Of a stretch of DNA of 31,831 nt, positions 17,379 through 25,104 are shown in pieces. The DNA is taken from NCBI GenBank assembly GCA_905215795.1, contig CAJMRV010000004.1, forward strand, positions 1-31,831, given 5' to 3'. Under the pieces are notes generated by a model that searched no databases, was not told the DNA's origin, and worked only from the letters and a program-made list of their open reading frames with translations. The position numbers and the translations under genes are program-made. Each line of letters opens with the position of its first letter. Position 1 is the first letter of the stretch. Source of the stretch: an uncultured bacterium. GTDB taxonomy: Bacteria > Pseudomonadota > Gammaproteobacteria > Burkholderiales > Burkholderiaceae_F.

Positions 17379-18352
17379 TGAGACTCGGATTCACCATTCA
17401 AGAGGCCTACGTGACGCTGCTCCTCGGCCTCTCCTTCCTCGCCCTCGTGGGCACCCTGTACGGCAACTGGGCCTTGAAGCGCGTCTCGAACTCACTCGAG
17501 CAGATGCGCCTGATGGCCGTGAACGCCCGCATGCGCATGGCCTGGTGGCTGATCGTCGTCTTCGCGATCGCCTTCGCCCTGGGCGAGACCGCGCTGCTCG
17601 TGTTCTTCGCGTTCATCAGCTTCTTCCTCCTGAGGGAGTTCATCGCGATCACGCCCACGAAGCCCACGGACCACCACGCGCTCGTGCTCGCCTTCTACAT
17701 CGCGATCCCGCTCCAGTACATCCTGGTCGGATTCCAGCTCGTGCCGCTCTACACGGTGTTCATCCCGATCTACCTGTTCCTGGCGCTGCCGGTGATCATG
17801 GCACTCTCGAGCGACACCGAACGCTATCTGGAACGCGTCGCCAAGGTCCAGTGGGGCATCATGCTCTGCGTGTTCTGCGTGAGCCACGCCCCCGCGATCG
17901 CCACGATCGACCTGACGCGCTACCACTCCTCGGGCCCGCTCCTGCTGCTCTTCTACCTGCTCGTCGTCTTCGTGTGCGACCTCGTCTCGACGATCGCCAG
18001 CGCGTTCTTCGGCGGCAAGGCCCTGCGCTACAACAACTACCGCACCTTCACGGGCACCGTGATCGGCTGCCTCGGCGGCATCATCGCCGGCGGGCTCTTC
18101 TTCTGGATCACGCCGTTCCGCTGGTGGCAGGCCGTCCTGATGGCCGTCGGCGTGGTGATCTCGTGCGTCCTCGGCGACCTCGTGATCAGCGCCGTGCGCC
18201 GTTCCATGGGCGGTGAGACCCGCGTCGCGGGCGAGGCGGACCTCTACATGACGCGCGGCACGCTCGCCAAGCTCGCCCCGCTCACGTTCTCGGCCCCGGT
18301 GTTCTACCACCTCACGACGAACATCTTCATCGTCTACAAGGGCGTGCTCTAA
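17375..18352 (+). CDS. CdsA-fold integral membrane protein with degenerate active-site motif
   Basis: This 325-residue protein has about eight hydrophobic segments. Its C-terminus aligns with phosphatidate cytidylyltransferase (CdsA, CDP-diglyceride synthase): GDLVISAVRR (267-276) and LTFSAPVFYH (303-312) bracket the family signature. The residues that make CdsA an enzyme are mostly changed. Where CdsA has KD, this has ET (281-282); where it has HGG, TRG (293-295); and where it has DRxD, AKLA (298-301). The upstream SPxKTxEG motif reads NYRTFTGT. D202 in VCDLVS is kept. So it may be an inactive or altered paralog, perhaps a partner of the PlsC-like enzyme it overlaps by four bases, or it may act on a different lipid. 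A bidirectional terminator follows. Confidence 0.75.
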   Translation: MMRLGFTIQEAYVTLLLGLSFLALVGTLYGNWALKRVSNSLEQMRLMAVNARMRMAWWLIVVFAIAFALGETALLVFFAFISFFLLREFIAITPTKPTDHHALVLAFYIAIPLQYILVGFQLVPLYTVFIPIYLFLALPVIMALSSDTERYLERVAKVQWGIMLCVFCVSHAPAIATIDLTRYHSSGPLLLLFYLLVVFVCDLVSTIASAFFGGKALRYNNYRTFTGTVIGCLGGIIAGGLFFWITPFRWWQAVLMAVGVVISCVLGDLVISAVRRSMGGETRVAGEADLYMTRGTLAKLAPLTFSAPVFYHLTTNIFIVYKGVL

Positions 18353-18375
18353 GAGCCCCTCCGGCAGACGAAGAA

Positions 18376-18408
18376 AAAGCCCCGCTTCCAGCATGGAAAC
18401 GGGGCTTT
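18376..18408. terminator. Intrinsic terminator after the CdsA-like gene
   Basis: AAAGCCCCG pairs with CGGGGCTTT, with an inner TCC/GGA stem, and is followed by GTTTCATT on the plus strand. An A-run on the 5' side also gives a T-run on the minus strand. Confidence 0.88.
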
Positions 18409-18446
18409 GTTTCATTCAGACGACCGCGCTCCGGGGGGCCGGACGC

Positions 18447-18480
18447 AAGAAAGCCGCCCTCGCATGAAGGCGGCCTTCTT
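18447..18480 (-). terminator. Intrinsic terminator of infA
   Basis: A 12-bp stem with one mismatch (AAGAAAGCCGCC with GGCGGCCTTCTT) lies 29 bases after the infA stop on the minus strand. It ends in CTTTCTT. Confidence 0.75.
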
Positions 18481-18508
18481 CATCGTTCGACCTGGAAGGG
18501 CGTCGATA

Positions 18509-18766
18509 TCAACGACGACGCTGGGACGGGCCCGTGTGCGTGCGACCTTCGATGTGGCGAAAGGTGATGCGGCCCTTCGTCAGATCGTACGGGGAGAGCT
18601 CGAGCGAGACCTTGTCACCGGCGAGAATACGGATGTGATGCTTGCGCATCTTGCCGTTCGTGTAAGCAATCAGTTCGTGACCGTTCTCCAACTTCACGCG
18701 GTAACGGGCGTCGGGCAACACTTCAAGAACCTGCCCGGCCATCTCAATCAGATCTTCCTTAGCCAT
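18509..18766 (-). CDS. infA: Translation initiation factor IF-1, long InfA2-type
   Basis: This 85-residue OB-fold protein binds the A site of the 30S subunit during initiation. It begins MAKEDLIEM and contains the core KLENGHELIAYTNGKMRKHH, IRILAGDKVSLELSPYDL and KGRITFRH. Typical IF-1 is 72 residues and stops just after the FR position. Here a basic tail IEGRTHTGPSQRRR follows, as in the second, longer infA gene (InfA2) found in Burkholderiales. The ATG at 18766 is the family start, with a GGAAG-type ribosome site. The upstream in-frame extension is Arg/Pro-rich and implausible. The gene is alone on its strand, with terminators on both sides. Whether the genome also has a 72-residue copy cannot be seen here. 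Confidence 0.95.
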   Translation of the reverse strand: MAKEDLIEMAGQVLEVLPDARYRVKLENGHELIAYTNGKMRKHHIRILAGDKVSLELSPYDLTKGRITFRHIEGRTHTGPSQRRR

Positions 18767-19257
18767 AATCTTCCATCTTGGTTGCCTGAGGCGACCCGGG
18801 AAAAACTGCGGAACCATCCGCACGCCGGAGCGCATCAAGGCAGAAATACTAAAAACATCCTCGCGGCTCCGCGGCTTCAAACCGCCCTGCGGGCACGCTC
18901 GGTAAACGAAGAAAGACCCCCGTCCCCTCGAAAAGGGATGCGGCCGGGTCTTCCGAAAAGGCACGGCGGACGGTGTGGGAACACACGGTCCACGCCTTGC
19001 CGATTGACCGTGATTGTAACACTTAACCGCCCCGTGATTCTTGAAATACGGGGAAAAACTAATCCTTGGGGACTAAGTCGTTAAGAGAAAAAACAGATTC
19101 GGTAAGTTACAATAGAGCCGTTGTTCGGAATTACGGGGCTGGGGACCATCCACAGGTCCGGGACCGAAAAACGCGCGTCTTCCCACCGACGGCGCGCTTG
19201 AACAAACCCTTATCGCAGCTTCCCTCATTCAGCCCATTCCTTAAGGAGAGAATTATT
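18767..19257. other. Divergent intergenic region between infA and hemG
   Basis: These 491 bases contain no convincing protein gene. On the minus strand two terminator-like hairpins lie at 18904-18952 and 18956-19001, with TACAAT (19018-19013) just upstream as a possible -10. TAGTAT at 18851-18846 may be the infA -10. On the plus strand TACAAT at 19108-19113 may be the hemG -10. A 6-bp inverted repeat CCCCGT/ACGGGG spans 19031-19054. None of these -10 candidates has a good -35. Confidence 0.45.
18904..19001 (-). ncRNA. Candidate small structured RNA or infA attenuator
   Basis: On the minus strand a long interrupted hairpin (GGCA, GGC, GGAC and GTGTG arms with their complements; 19001-18960) ends in TTTT (18959-18956). 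A second hairpin follows directly (GGAAGACCC to GGGTCTT, with an inner TCCC/GGGA stem, 18952-18913) and ends in TCTTCGTTT. A TACAAT lies 12 bases upstream of the first hairpin. This could be a 50-100 base RNA or a double terminator in the infA leader. I recognise no known RNA family; it lacks the 4.5S RNA signature. Confidence 0.35.
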
Positions 19258-19797
19258 ATGAAGTCGGTTCTTGTTGTTTACGACAGCCGCGGAGGCCATA
19301 CCGCCCGCATCGCCCGTCGCATTTGGGAGACCATCATCGCCGAGGGCCATCAGGCGGACCTGATGAACGTCATCGAGGCCGACCGCGAAGGCGTCGACTG
19401 GAACAAGTACGACACCGTCATCGCCGGCGCGCCCGTCCTGTACGGCCACTTCCGCCGCGACTTCGTGGGCTTCGTCAACAAGTGGAAGTCCGTCCTGGAC
19501 TGCAAGGCCACCAGCTTCTTCAACGTCTCCGTGGTCGCCCGCACGCCCGCCAAGGCCACGCCCGAGGGCAACGTCTACTGCCGCAAGTTCATGCAGAACA
19601 ACCCCTGGCAGCCCAAGGACGTCAAGTGCTTCGCCGGCAAGGTCGACTACCCGAACTGGTCCTGGATCGACACCAAGCTCATCCAGATGATCATGAAGAT
19701 GACCAAGGGCCCGACCGAGCCCACCGCCGTCATCGACTACACCGACTGGAACGAAGTCGAGGAATACGCCCGCCACTGCCTGACGCTCGAAGCGTAA
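19258..19797 (+). CDS. hemG: HemG-type menaquinone-dependent protoporphyrinogen IX dehydrogenase
   Basis: This 179-residue flavodoxin-fold enzyme oxidises protoporphyrinogen IX to protoporphyrin IX and passes electrons to quinone, so it can work without oxygen. It matches E. coli HemG (181 residues) closely. The FMN phosphate loop is VVYDSRGGHTARIA (6-19). YGHFRRDFVGFV, VARTPAKATPEGN, YCRKFMQNNPWQP, the quinone-linked insertion with IQMIMKMTKGPTEP, and a final DYTDWNEVEEYAR are all present. The ATG at 19258 has AAGGAG about 9 bases upstream. A longer frame from 19066 is only upstream read-through. Its product is the substrate of HemH, encoded at 7316 in this window. An intrinsic terminator follows. 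Confidence 0.94.
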   Translation: MKSVLVVYDSRGGHTARIARRIWETIIAEGHQADLMNVIEADREGVDWNKYDTVIAGAPVLYGHFRRDFVGFVNKWKSVLDCKATSFFNVSVVARTPAKATPEGNVYCRKFMQNNPWQPKDVKCFAGKVDYPNWSWIDTKLIQMIMKMTKGPTEPTAVIDYTDWNEVEEYARHCLTLEA

Positions 19798-19856
19798 GCA
19801 GGCGCGAGACCGTTTTCCCCCGCCCGTGACCAGGGGGCGGAAAAGACGAATGAACC

Positions 19857-19883
19857 GGGGCCTCTTCACCATGAAGGGGCCTC
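19857..19883 (+). terminator. Intrinsic terminator of hemG
   Basis: An 11-bp stem with two G-U pairs (GGGGCCTCTTC with GAAGGGGCCTC, loop ACCAT) is followed by GTTTGCT. An earlier hairpin of C-run/G-run (19815-19844) lies between it and the stop. Confidence 0.65.
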
Positions 19884-19925
19884 GTTTGCTATGGTATGGA
19901 CTCCGAGGAGAAAGTCCGCTTCGTG

Positions 19926-19954
19926 TTGAGACTTCTCCGAAAGATTCCTAAAAT
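19926..19954 (+). promoter_or_regulatory. Sigma-70 promoter of fadD
   Basis: TTGAGA (19926-19931), a 17-base spacer and TAAAAT (19949-19954) make a strong sigma-70-type promoter. It lies about 50 bases upstream of the fadD ATG. No obvious operator repeat is seen beside it. Confidence 0.75.
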
Positions 19955-20005
19955 AGAACTTTGCATTATTGAAGACGCCGGCCCCGACGCCGGACGCACG
20001 AGTAT

Positions 20006-21697
20006 ATGGATCAGAACTTCCCATGGTACGCCTCGTATCCCGAGGGCATGCCGCATGAAATCAATCCGGATCAGTACCAGAACATCGCCGAGGTGCTCGA
20101 CCAGATCGCCGAGCGCCACCCCGAACACATCGGGTACGAAAACTTCGGCGCGCACCTGACCTACAGCCGGGCCCGGGACCTCTCGCAGGACCTCGCCGGC
20201 TACTTCCAGGGCCTCGGCCTCAAGGCGGGCGACCGCGTCGCCATCATGATGCCGAACCTGCTGCAGTACGTCGTCACGCTCTTCGCGTGCCTGCGCGCCG
20301 GCCTCGTCGTCGTCAACATCAACCCGCTCTATACGCCCCGCGAGGTGCACTCCACCCTCGAGGACTCCGGCGCCAAGGCGATCGTCATCATCGACATGTT
20401 CGCCAGGACGCTCGAGAAGGCGCTCCCCGGCACGGCCTGCGAACACGTCGTGCTCACCGGCGTGGGCGACCTCTTCCCGACCTTCAAGCGCATGCTCGTC
20501 AACTTCGTGATCCGCAAGGTCAAGAAGATGATCCCGCCCTACAAGCTCTACGGAGCGGTCTGGTTCCGCGACGCCCTCCAGAAGGGCCACGCCCACGGCT
20601 ACGAGCCCCACGCGGGCAAGAACACCGAGACGGCGCTCCTGCAGTACACGGGCGGCACGACGGGCGTAAGCAAGGGTGCGATCCTCTCGCACAGGAACGT
20701 GCTCGCCAACATGGCCCAGGTCTCCGCCTGGATTTCGAGCACCCTCAAGGAGGGCGAGGAAGTCGTCATGACGGCGCTCCCGCTCTACCACATCTTCTCC
20801 CTGACGGCCCTGCTCTGCTTCACCCAGCTCGCCTCGACGATGGTGCTCATCACCAACCCGCGCGACCAGGACAAGCTCGGCAAGAGCTGCAAGAAATTCG
20901 ACTACTCCGTGATCATCGGCGTGAACACGCTCTTCGCGGCGATGCTCAACAACCCGCACTTCCTCTCGCACAAGTTCACGCGCCTGCGCATGACCGTGGG
21001 CGGCGGCACGCAGGTCCAGAGCCACATCGCCGACAAGTGGCGCCGCCAGACCGGCAACCCGATCCTCGAGGCCTACGGCCTCACGGAATGCTCCCCGGGC
21101 GTCTGCGGCAACGTGCCCTTCGCCGAATGGGACGGCTCGGTGGGCGTGCCCATTCCGAGCACCGAAGTGTCGATCCGCGGCGAGGGCTTCAAGGACCTCG
21201 GCGTGTGCCCCGACCCCTCGCAGGCCGGCGACTACATCGGTGAGATCTGCGTGAAGGGCCCGCAGGTGATGCAGGGCTACTGGAACAAGCCCGAAGAGAC
21301 CGCCGCGACGATGCGTGACGGATGGCTCCGCACGGGCGACGTGGGCTACATGAACGACAAGGGCTCCGTGTTCATCACGGACCGCAAGAAGGACATGATC
21401 CTCGTCTCGGGCTTCAACGTGTACCCCAACGAGGTCGAGAACGTCATCGCGGGCATGCCGCAGGTCCTCGAAGTGGGCGTCGTCGGCGTCCCCAACGAGA
21501 AGTCCGGCGAACGCGTCAAGGCCGTCATCGTGAGGAAGGACCCCACCCTCACCGCCGACCAGGTCAAGAACTACTGCCGCACGATGCTCACGGCCTACAA
21601 GATGCCCCGTGAAATCGTCTTCGTGGACGAACTCCCGAAGACCGCGGTGGGCAAGATCCTGCGCCGCGAGTTGCGCGATATTAAGGGTGAGGCCTAA
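20006..21697 (+). CDS. fadD: Long-chain fatty-acid--CoA ligase
   Basis: This 563-residue AMP-forming acyl-CoA synthetase activates fatty acids with ATP and CoA at the inner membrane. The ATP/AMP motif is YTGGTTGVSKG (214-224), followed by the A5-type motif AYGLTE, GWLRTGDVGYM and DRKKDMI. The C-terminal catalytic lysine is in TAVGKILRREL. The length matches E. coli FadD (561), and the N-terminal segment with PREVHSTLEDSGAKAIV is FadD-like. The ATG at 20006 has a poor ribosome site, but similarity begins here and a good promoter lies just upstream. It stands alone rather than with beta-oxidation genes, so its role may be in phospholipid or exogenous fatty-acid activation rather than degradation. 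Confidence 0.93.
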   Translation: MDQNFPWYASYPEGMPHEINPDQYQNIAEVLDQIAERHPEHIGYENFGAHLTYSRARDLSQDLAGYFQGLGLKAGDRVAIMMPNLLQYVVTLFACLRAGLVVVNINPLYTPREVHSTLEDSGAKAIVIIDMFARTLEKALPGTACEHVVLTGVGDLFPTFKRMLVNFVIRKVKKMIPPYKLYGAVWFRDALQKGHAHGYEPHAGKNTETALLQYTGGTTGVSKGAILSHRNVLANMAQVSAWISSTLKEGEEVVMTALPLYHIFSLTALLCFTQLASTMVLITNPRDQDKLGKSCKKFDYSVIIGVNTLFAAMLNNPHFLSHKFTRLRMTVGGGTQVQSHIADKWRRQTGNPILEAYGLTECSPGVCGNVPFAEWDGSVGVPIPSTEVSIRGEGFKDLGVCPDPSQAGDYIGEICVKGPQVMQGYWNKPEETAATMRDGWLRTGDVGYMNDKGSVFITDRKKDMILVSGFNVYPNEVENVIAGMPQVLEVGVVGVPNEKSGERVKAVIVRKDPTLTADQVKNYCRTMLTAYKMPREIVFVDELPKTAVGKILRRELRDIKGEA

Positions 21698-21756
21698 AAA
21701 TCACTAGGGTTTACACTCAGACGTGAATGCATGGGACTATAATTTTCGTCCCAAAA

Positions 21757-21786
21757 GGGCCACTGACGGACTTCCGCCGGTGGCCC
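21757..21786. terminator. Terminator between fadD and the S4-domain gene
   Basis: GGGCCAC pairs with GTGGCCC, with an inner ACGG/CCGC-type extension. On the minus strand it is followed by TTTTGGG, so it serves the S4-domain gene best. On the plus strand only CGTGATTT follows. Just upstream, TATAAT at 21738-21743 sits inside a small GGGAC/GTCCC repeat. Confidence 0.7.
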
Positions 21787-21806
21787 CGTGATTTGAGACG
21801 AACGTC

Positions 21807-22034
21807 TCAGGCGGCCTTATCGCCGCCCCTGACGCGGATCTCGCGTCCGTCGAATTCGACGATTTCACCGCCCCTGAGCTTGCGGCCCCTGCGGGTCTCG
21901 ACTTCTCCGTCGACCCTGACCATGCCCTCCCGGACGAGTTCCTTGGCCATTGCGCCGGAATCCGCGAAACCGACGGCCTTCAACAACGCGTCAAGCGTGA
22001 TGTACTCGCCGCGGACCTGAAAATCGAGTGTCAT
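21807..22034 (-). CDS. Small S4-domain RNA-binding protein (YbcJ-like)
   Basis: This 75-residue protein consists of a single S4 RNA-binding fold. EYITLDALLKAVGFADSGA is the first helix pair, VREGMVRVDGEVETRRGRKL holds the hallmark loop, and GEIVEFDGREIRV forms the closing strands. It resembles E. coli YbcJ (70 residues), a presumed RNA-binding protein of unclear role. The ATG at 22034 has AGGAG about 8 bases upstream. The gene is alone on the minus strand, divergent from the lrgA/lrgB-type pair and convergent with fadD. The RNA target is unknown. Confidence 0.9.
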   Translation of the reverse strand: MTLDFQVRGEYITLDALLKAVGFADSGAMAKELVREGMVRVDGEVETRRGRKLRGGEIVEFDGREIRVRGGDKAA

Positions 22035-22140
22035 GTGCTTTCTCCTCCCCTCTCCGGGGATGTTCGATGAAAGCCTTCATGTTACCGAAGTTCCGCGCCC
22101 CTCGCGCGATGCTCCAGCACCTCAAACATCGAGACCAACG

Positions 22141-22491
22141 ATGCTTTCAGCGATCACCTTCATCCTGCTCTTCCAAGTCATGGGCGAACTCATCGGCCAC
22201 GGCCTCGGGCTGCCCGTTCCGGGCCCCGTCATCGGCATGGTCCTCATGCTCTTCTCCTTCATCGTGAAGCCGGAGTTCATCAACATCATCCGTCCCACGG
22301 GCGGCGTGCTGCTCTCGAACCTCTCGCTTCTGTTCGTCCCGGCCGGCGTGGGCATCATGCGCCACGGCCAGCGCTTCATCGACGAGGGCGTCGCCATCAT
22401 GATCGTCATCGTCGTCTCCACCATCATCGCGATGCTCGCGACCGCCTACACGATCATCTTCGTGAAGAAGCGCCTGAAGATCGAGGACTGA
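22141..22491 (+). CDS. CidA/LrgA family membrane protein
   Basis: This 116-residue protein has four hydrophobic segments and the family features FQVMGELI, LPVPGPVIGM, RPTGGVLLSNLSLLFVPAGVGIM and a short charged C-terminus. LrgA/CidA proteins are holin-like, and with LrgB/CidB partners they are linked to murein hydrolase control, programmed lysis or export of small metabolites such as pyruvate. The ATG at 22141 is where family similarity begins. An upstream in-frame extension is Pro-rich and unlikely. The ribosome site is a modest GAGA. The next gene begins four bases after the stop, so the two are co-translated. Confidence 0.9.
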   Translation: MLSAITFILLFQVMGELIGHGLGLPVPGPVIGMVLMLFSFIVKPEFINIIRPTGGVLLSNLSLLFVPAGVGIMRHGQRFIDEGVAIMIVIVVSTIIAMLATAYTIIFVKKRLKIED

Positions 22492-22495
22492 GACC

Positions 22496-23239
22496 ATGCT
22501 TGAATTCATCAACGCCCTCTACGGCTCCGTGAAGAGCAACCCCGCGCTCTGGCTCGTCCTCACGCTCGTCGCGTTCATCTTCGGCCAGAAGGTCTACAAG
22601 ATCACCAAGTACAACCCGCTCGCCGCACCGACGAACGTCGCGGTGATCCTCATCATCGGGATCCTGCTCCTCTTCAACATCCCCTACGACGAGTACTACA
22701 AGGGCGCCAACTTCATCACGTTCCTGCTCGGGCCGGCCACCGTCGTGCTGGCGGTCCCCGTGTTCGAACAACGCGCCAAGCTCGTCAAGCTCTGGCTCCC
22801 GCTCGCCGCGGGCCTGCTCGTGGGCTGCTGCGTCTCGATCGTGTCGGTGGTGCTCCTCGGCTGGGCCTTCCACCTCGATCCGAAGACCCTCATCTCGCTC
22901 ATCCCGAAGTCCGTGACGACCCCGATAGCGATGGGCGTCTCGCAGAGCCTGGGCGGCATGCCCGACCTGACGGCCGCCCTCGTGGTGATCACCGGCATCG
23001 TGGGCTCCTCGATCGGCCGCCCGATCTTCCGCTTCTGCAAGATCACCTCGGACCCGGTGTGCGGCGTCTCGCTCGGCCTGACGGCCCACGGCATGGGCAC
23101 GAGCATGGCCTTCCAGATCTCCAACGACGCGGGCGCCTTCTCGGGCCTGGCGATGGGCATCTCCGGCGTGATCACCGCGTTCGTCGCGCCGCTGCTCGCC
23201 TCCCCGCTCATGAGGCTCCTGGGCATCCTCCCCTCCTGA
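22496..23239 (+). CDS. LrgB/CidB (YohK) family membrane protein
   Basis: This 247-residue protein has about seven to eight hydrophobic segments and family features KYNPLAAPTNVAVIL, FLLGPATVVLAVPVFEQ, SLIPKSVTTPIAMGVSQSLGG and SLGLTAHGMGTSMAF. It is the expected partner of the LrgA-like protein four bases upstream, with the ribosome site GAGG inside the end of that gene. The pair is widespread and its physiological substrate remains debated (murein hydrolase regulation, or pyruvate/glycolate type transport). A strong terminator follows, so the pair forms a complete two-gene unit. Confidence 0.93.
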   Translation: MLEFINALYGSVKSNPALWLVLTLVAFIFGQKVYKITKYNPLAAPTNVAVILIIGILLLFNIPYDEYYKGANFITFLLGPATVVLAVPVFEQRAKLVKLWLPLAAGLLVGCCVSIVSVVLLGWAFHLDPKTLISLIPKSVTTPIAMGVSQSLGGMPDLTAALVVITGIVGSSIGRPIFRFCKITSDPVCGVSLGLTAHGMGTSMAFQISNDAGAFSGLAMGISGVITAFVAPLLASPLMRLLGILPS

Positions 23240-23268
23240 GGACGACGTCCCGAGGCCGCGCCTCTCAC

Positions 23269-23308
23269 AAGGCTCCCTCCCCGCAGAAACGGGGTGCGGA
23301 GCCTTTTT
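23269..23308 (+). terminator. Intrinsic terminator of the lrgA/lrgB-type pair
   Basis: AAGGCTCC pairs with GGAGCCTT, with an inner CCCG/CGGG stem, and the 3' arm runs into TTTTT. It begins 30 bases after the stop. Confidence 0.9.
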
Positions 23309-23526
23309 CATGCCCGTCGGCCCCGTCACGGGCACACCCGGCGCATGGAGGCCGGAGGACAAGCGCCGGCCGGGGTTCTTTCGAGTCTGGTGCACGGTAC
23401 CGGACCCGAACCCATGACCCCTGCGCGGGACGAAAACGGCGGGCACGAAAAACGGCGTGTTCCCGAAGGGGAGGCACGCCGTCTTCACGGACGGGACCGC
23501 AGGGGGTCCCGCATGTGGAATCACGC
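23309..23526. other. Intergenic region between convergent lrgB-type and DASS genes
   Basis: These 218 bases hold a minus-strand terminator (23448-23482) and a small hairpin GGGACC/GGTCCC (23493-23510) near the DASS stop. I see no gene or promoter in the rest. Confidence 0.5.
23448..23482 (-). terminator. Intrinsic terminator of the DASS transporter gene
   Basis: On the minus strand ACGGCGTG pairs with CACGCCGT and is followed by TTTTTCG. It lies 45 bases after the stop. Confidence 0.88.
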
Positions 23527-25047
23527 TCAGGTGAGGCTCGGATGCAGGATCGTCACCACGCACACCACGACGATCACGCCGATGATGTTGAGCAGGAAGC
23601 CCGCCTTGACCATCTCCTTGATCTTGAGGCGGCCCGTGCCGAACACGATGGCGTTCGGCGGGGTGGCCACCGGCATCATGAAAGCGCACGAAGCGGCGAT
23701 GGCGGTCGCGTAGAGGAGGCCCTCCGGCGCGATGTGGAGGCTTTCCGCCGCGGCCGCGATCAGCGGCATCATCGTGGCGGCCAGGGCCGTGTTCGAGGTG
23801 ACTTCGGTGGCGAACGTGACGAGCGCCGTGACGCCGGCCATCATCGAGGTTTCACCGAGGCTCGCGAGCGAGGCGGCCTGCGCGCCGATCAGCGCGGCGG
23901 CGCCGGTGTTCTGCAGGGCCGCGGCCATGGTGAGGCCGCCTCCGAAGAGCAGCAGCACGTCCCAGGCGATCACGTCCTTGGCGGAGGACCAGTCCAGGGC
24001 GTGGATGCCGCGCTTCCAATCCACGGGGATCATGAAGAGGAGCAGGCCGGCGCCCATGGCGATCACGGTGTCCGAAAGGGGCTTGAAGGGCTTGACGCCG
24101 CCGAAGTCCAGGCCGCGGATGACCGGGCCGAAGATCCACAGCGCGGCGGCGAGCATGAACACGGCGAAGACGATCTTCTCACCGGCGGTCATCTTGCCGA
24201 GCTTGGCGAGTTCGGTCTTCACCCATTCCTGACCGCCCGGGAGCGCCGGGAGGCGGCACGGATAAAGCACGCGCGTGAGCAGGAAGTAGGTCACGGGGAG
24301 CATGATCGCCGTGACGGGCAGGCCCACCTTCATCCAGTCCACGAAGCTCACCTGGACGTGGTAGGTCTGGGTGACGAACCGCGAGAAGATGCCGTTGGGA
24401 GGCGAACCAATCAGGGTGGCCATGCCGCCGATCGAGGCCGAATAGGCGATCGCGAGCAGCAGAGAGACGGAGAAGTTGTGTTCGTCGCGGCCGATTTCAG
24501 GGCTGTCCTGCGTGGAGCGCACGACGCTCATCACGGCGATCGCGATCGGGACCATCATCGCGGCGGTGGCGGTGTTGGAGACCCAGGCCGAGAGGAACGC
24601 CGTGGCGATCATCAAGCCGAGGACCATCTGGTTTGGCTTGGTGCCGAACCACCCGATCATGTGGAGCGCGATGCGGCGGTCCAGATGCCAGCGGTGGACG
24701 GCGGCGGCGAGCAGGAAGCCGCCCAGGAAGAGGAAGATCGTGCCCGAGGCGTAGTTCGACATCGCCTGCGCGGGCGTGGCGATCTGAAGGAGCGGGTAAA
24801 GCACGAGCGGGAGCATCGCCGTGGCGGCGATCGGAAGCGCTTCGGTGAACCACCACACCGCCATCCACACGGTCACGGCGACGCAGGCGCGTCCGGCATG
24901 GCCGAAGGCCACGTCGACGCCGTGCGCGTCGATGTAGTGGGTGGGCAGCAGATAGTACGTCACCAGTGCCAGCAACGGCCCGAGGATCAGTGCGAAGACC
25001 TTGCTTTTCGCGGATAGCGCACCGATTTCAATACTGGATTCAGTCAT
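23527..25047 (-). CDS. DASS-family (SLC13-type) sodium/anion symporter
   Basis: This 506-residue membrane protein of the divalent anion:Na+ symporter family probably imports C4-dicarboxylates, citrate or a related anion. Both substrate/sodium-binding SNT motifs are present: VSNTATAAMM (SNT 157-159) and TSNTALAATMMP (418-420). The re-entrant hairpin segments FLFLGGFLLAAAV and LLLFGGGLTMAAAL, plus GSPPNG and ATPPNAI, are typical. About eleven hydrophobic segments are seen. The ATG at 25047 has GGAGG four bases upstream. It has a good promoter and a structured leader. The substrate cannot be fixed from sequence; the neighbours give no metabolic hint. Confidence 0.92.
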   Translation of the reverse strand: MTESSIEIGALSAKSKVFALILGPLLALVTYYLLPTHYIDAHGVDVAFGHAGRACVAVTVWMAVWWFTEALPIAATAMLPLVLYPLLQIATPAQAMSNYASGTIFLFLGGFLLAAAVHRWHLDRRIALHMIGWFGTKPNQMVLGLMIATAFLSAWVSNTATAAMMVPIAIAVMSVVRSTQDSPEIGRDEHNFSVSLLLAIAYSASIGGMATLIGSPPNGIFSRFVTQTYHVQVSFVDWMKVGLPVTAIMLPVTYFLLTRVLYPCRLPALPGGQEWVKTELAKLGKMTAGEKIVFAVFMLAAALWIFGPVIRGLDFGGVKPFKPLSDTVIAMGAGLLLFMIPVDWKRGIHALDWSSAKDVIAWDVLLLFGGGLTMAAALQNTGAAALIGAQAASLASLGETSMMAGVTALVTFATEVTSNTALAATMMPLIAAAAESLHIAPEGLLYATAIAASCAFMMPVATPPNAIVFGTGRLKIKEMVKAGFLLNIIGVIVVVCVVTILHPSLT

Positions 25048-25104
25048 GGTCCCTCCATGAACATGGAATGTGTCGATCCCCTCGGAAGGGGGTCTATATC
25101 AAAA

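Noticed and set aside
18904..19001. 4.5S (SRP) RNA gene upstream of infA
   Set aside because: The hairpin lacks the conserved GGAAGG-AGCAGC apical motif of bacterial SRP RNA.
23059..25017. Open frame of 652 codons on the plus strand across the lrgB end and DASS gene
   Set aside because: Runs through two terminators and the antisense of a clear transporter; His/Arg/Glu-rich shadow sequence.
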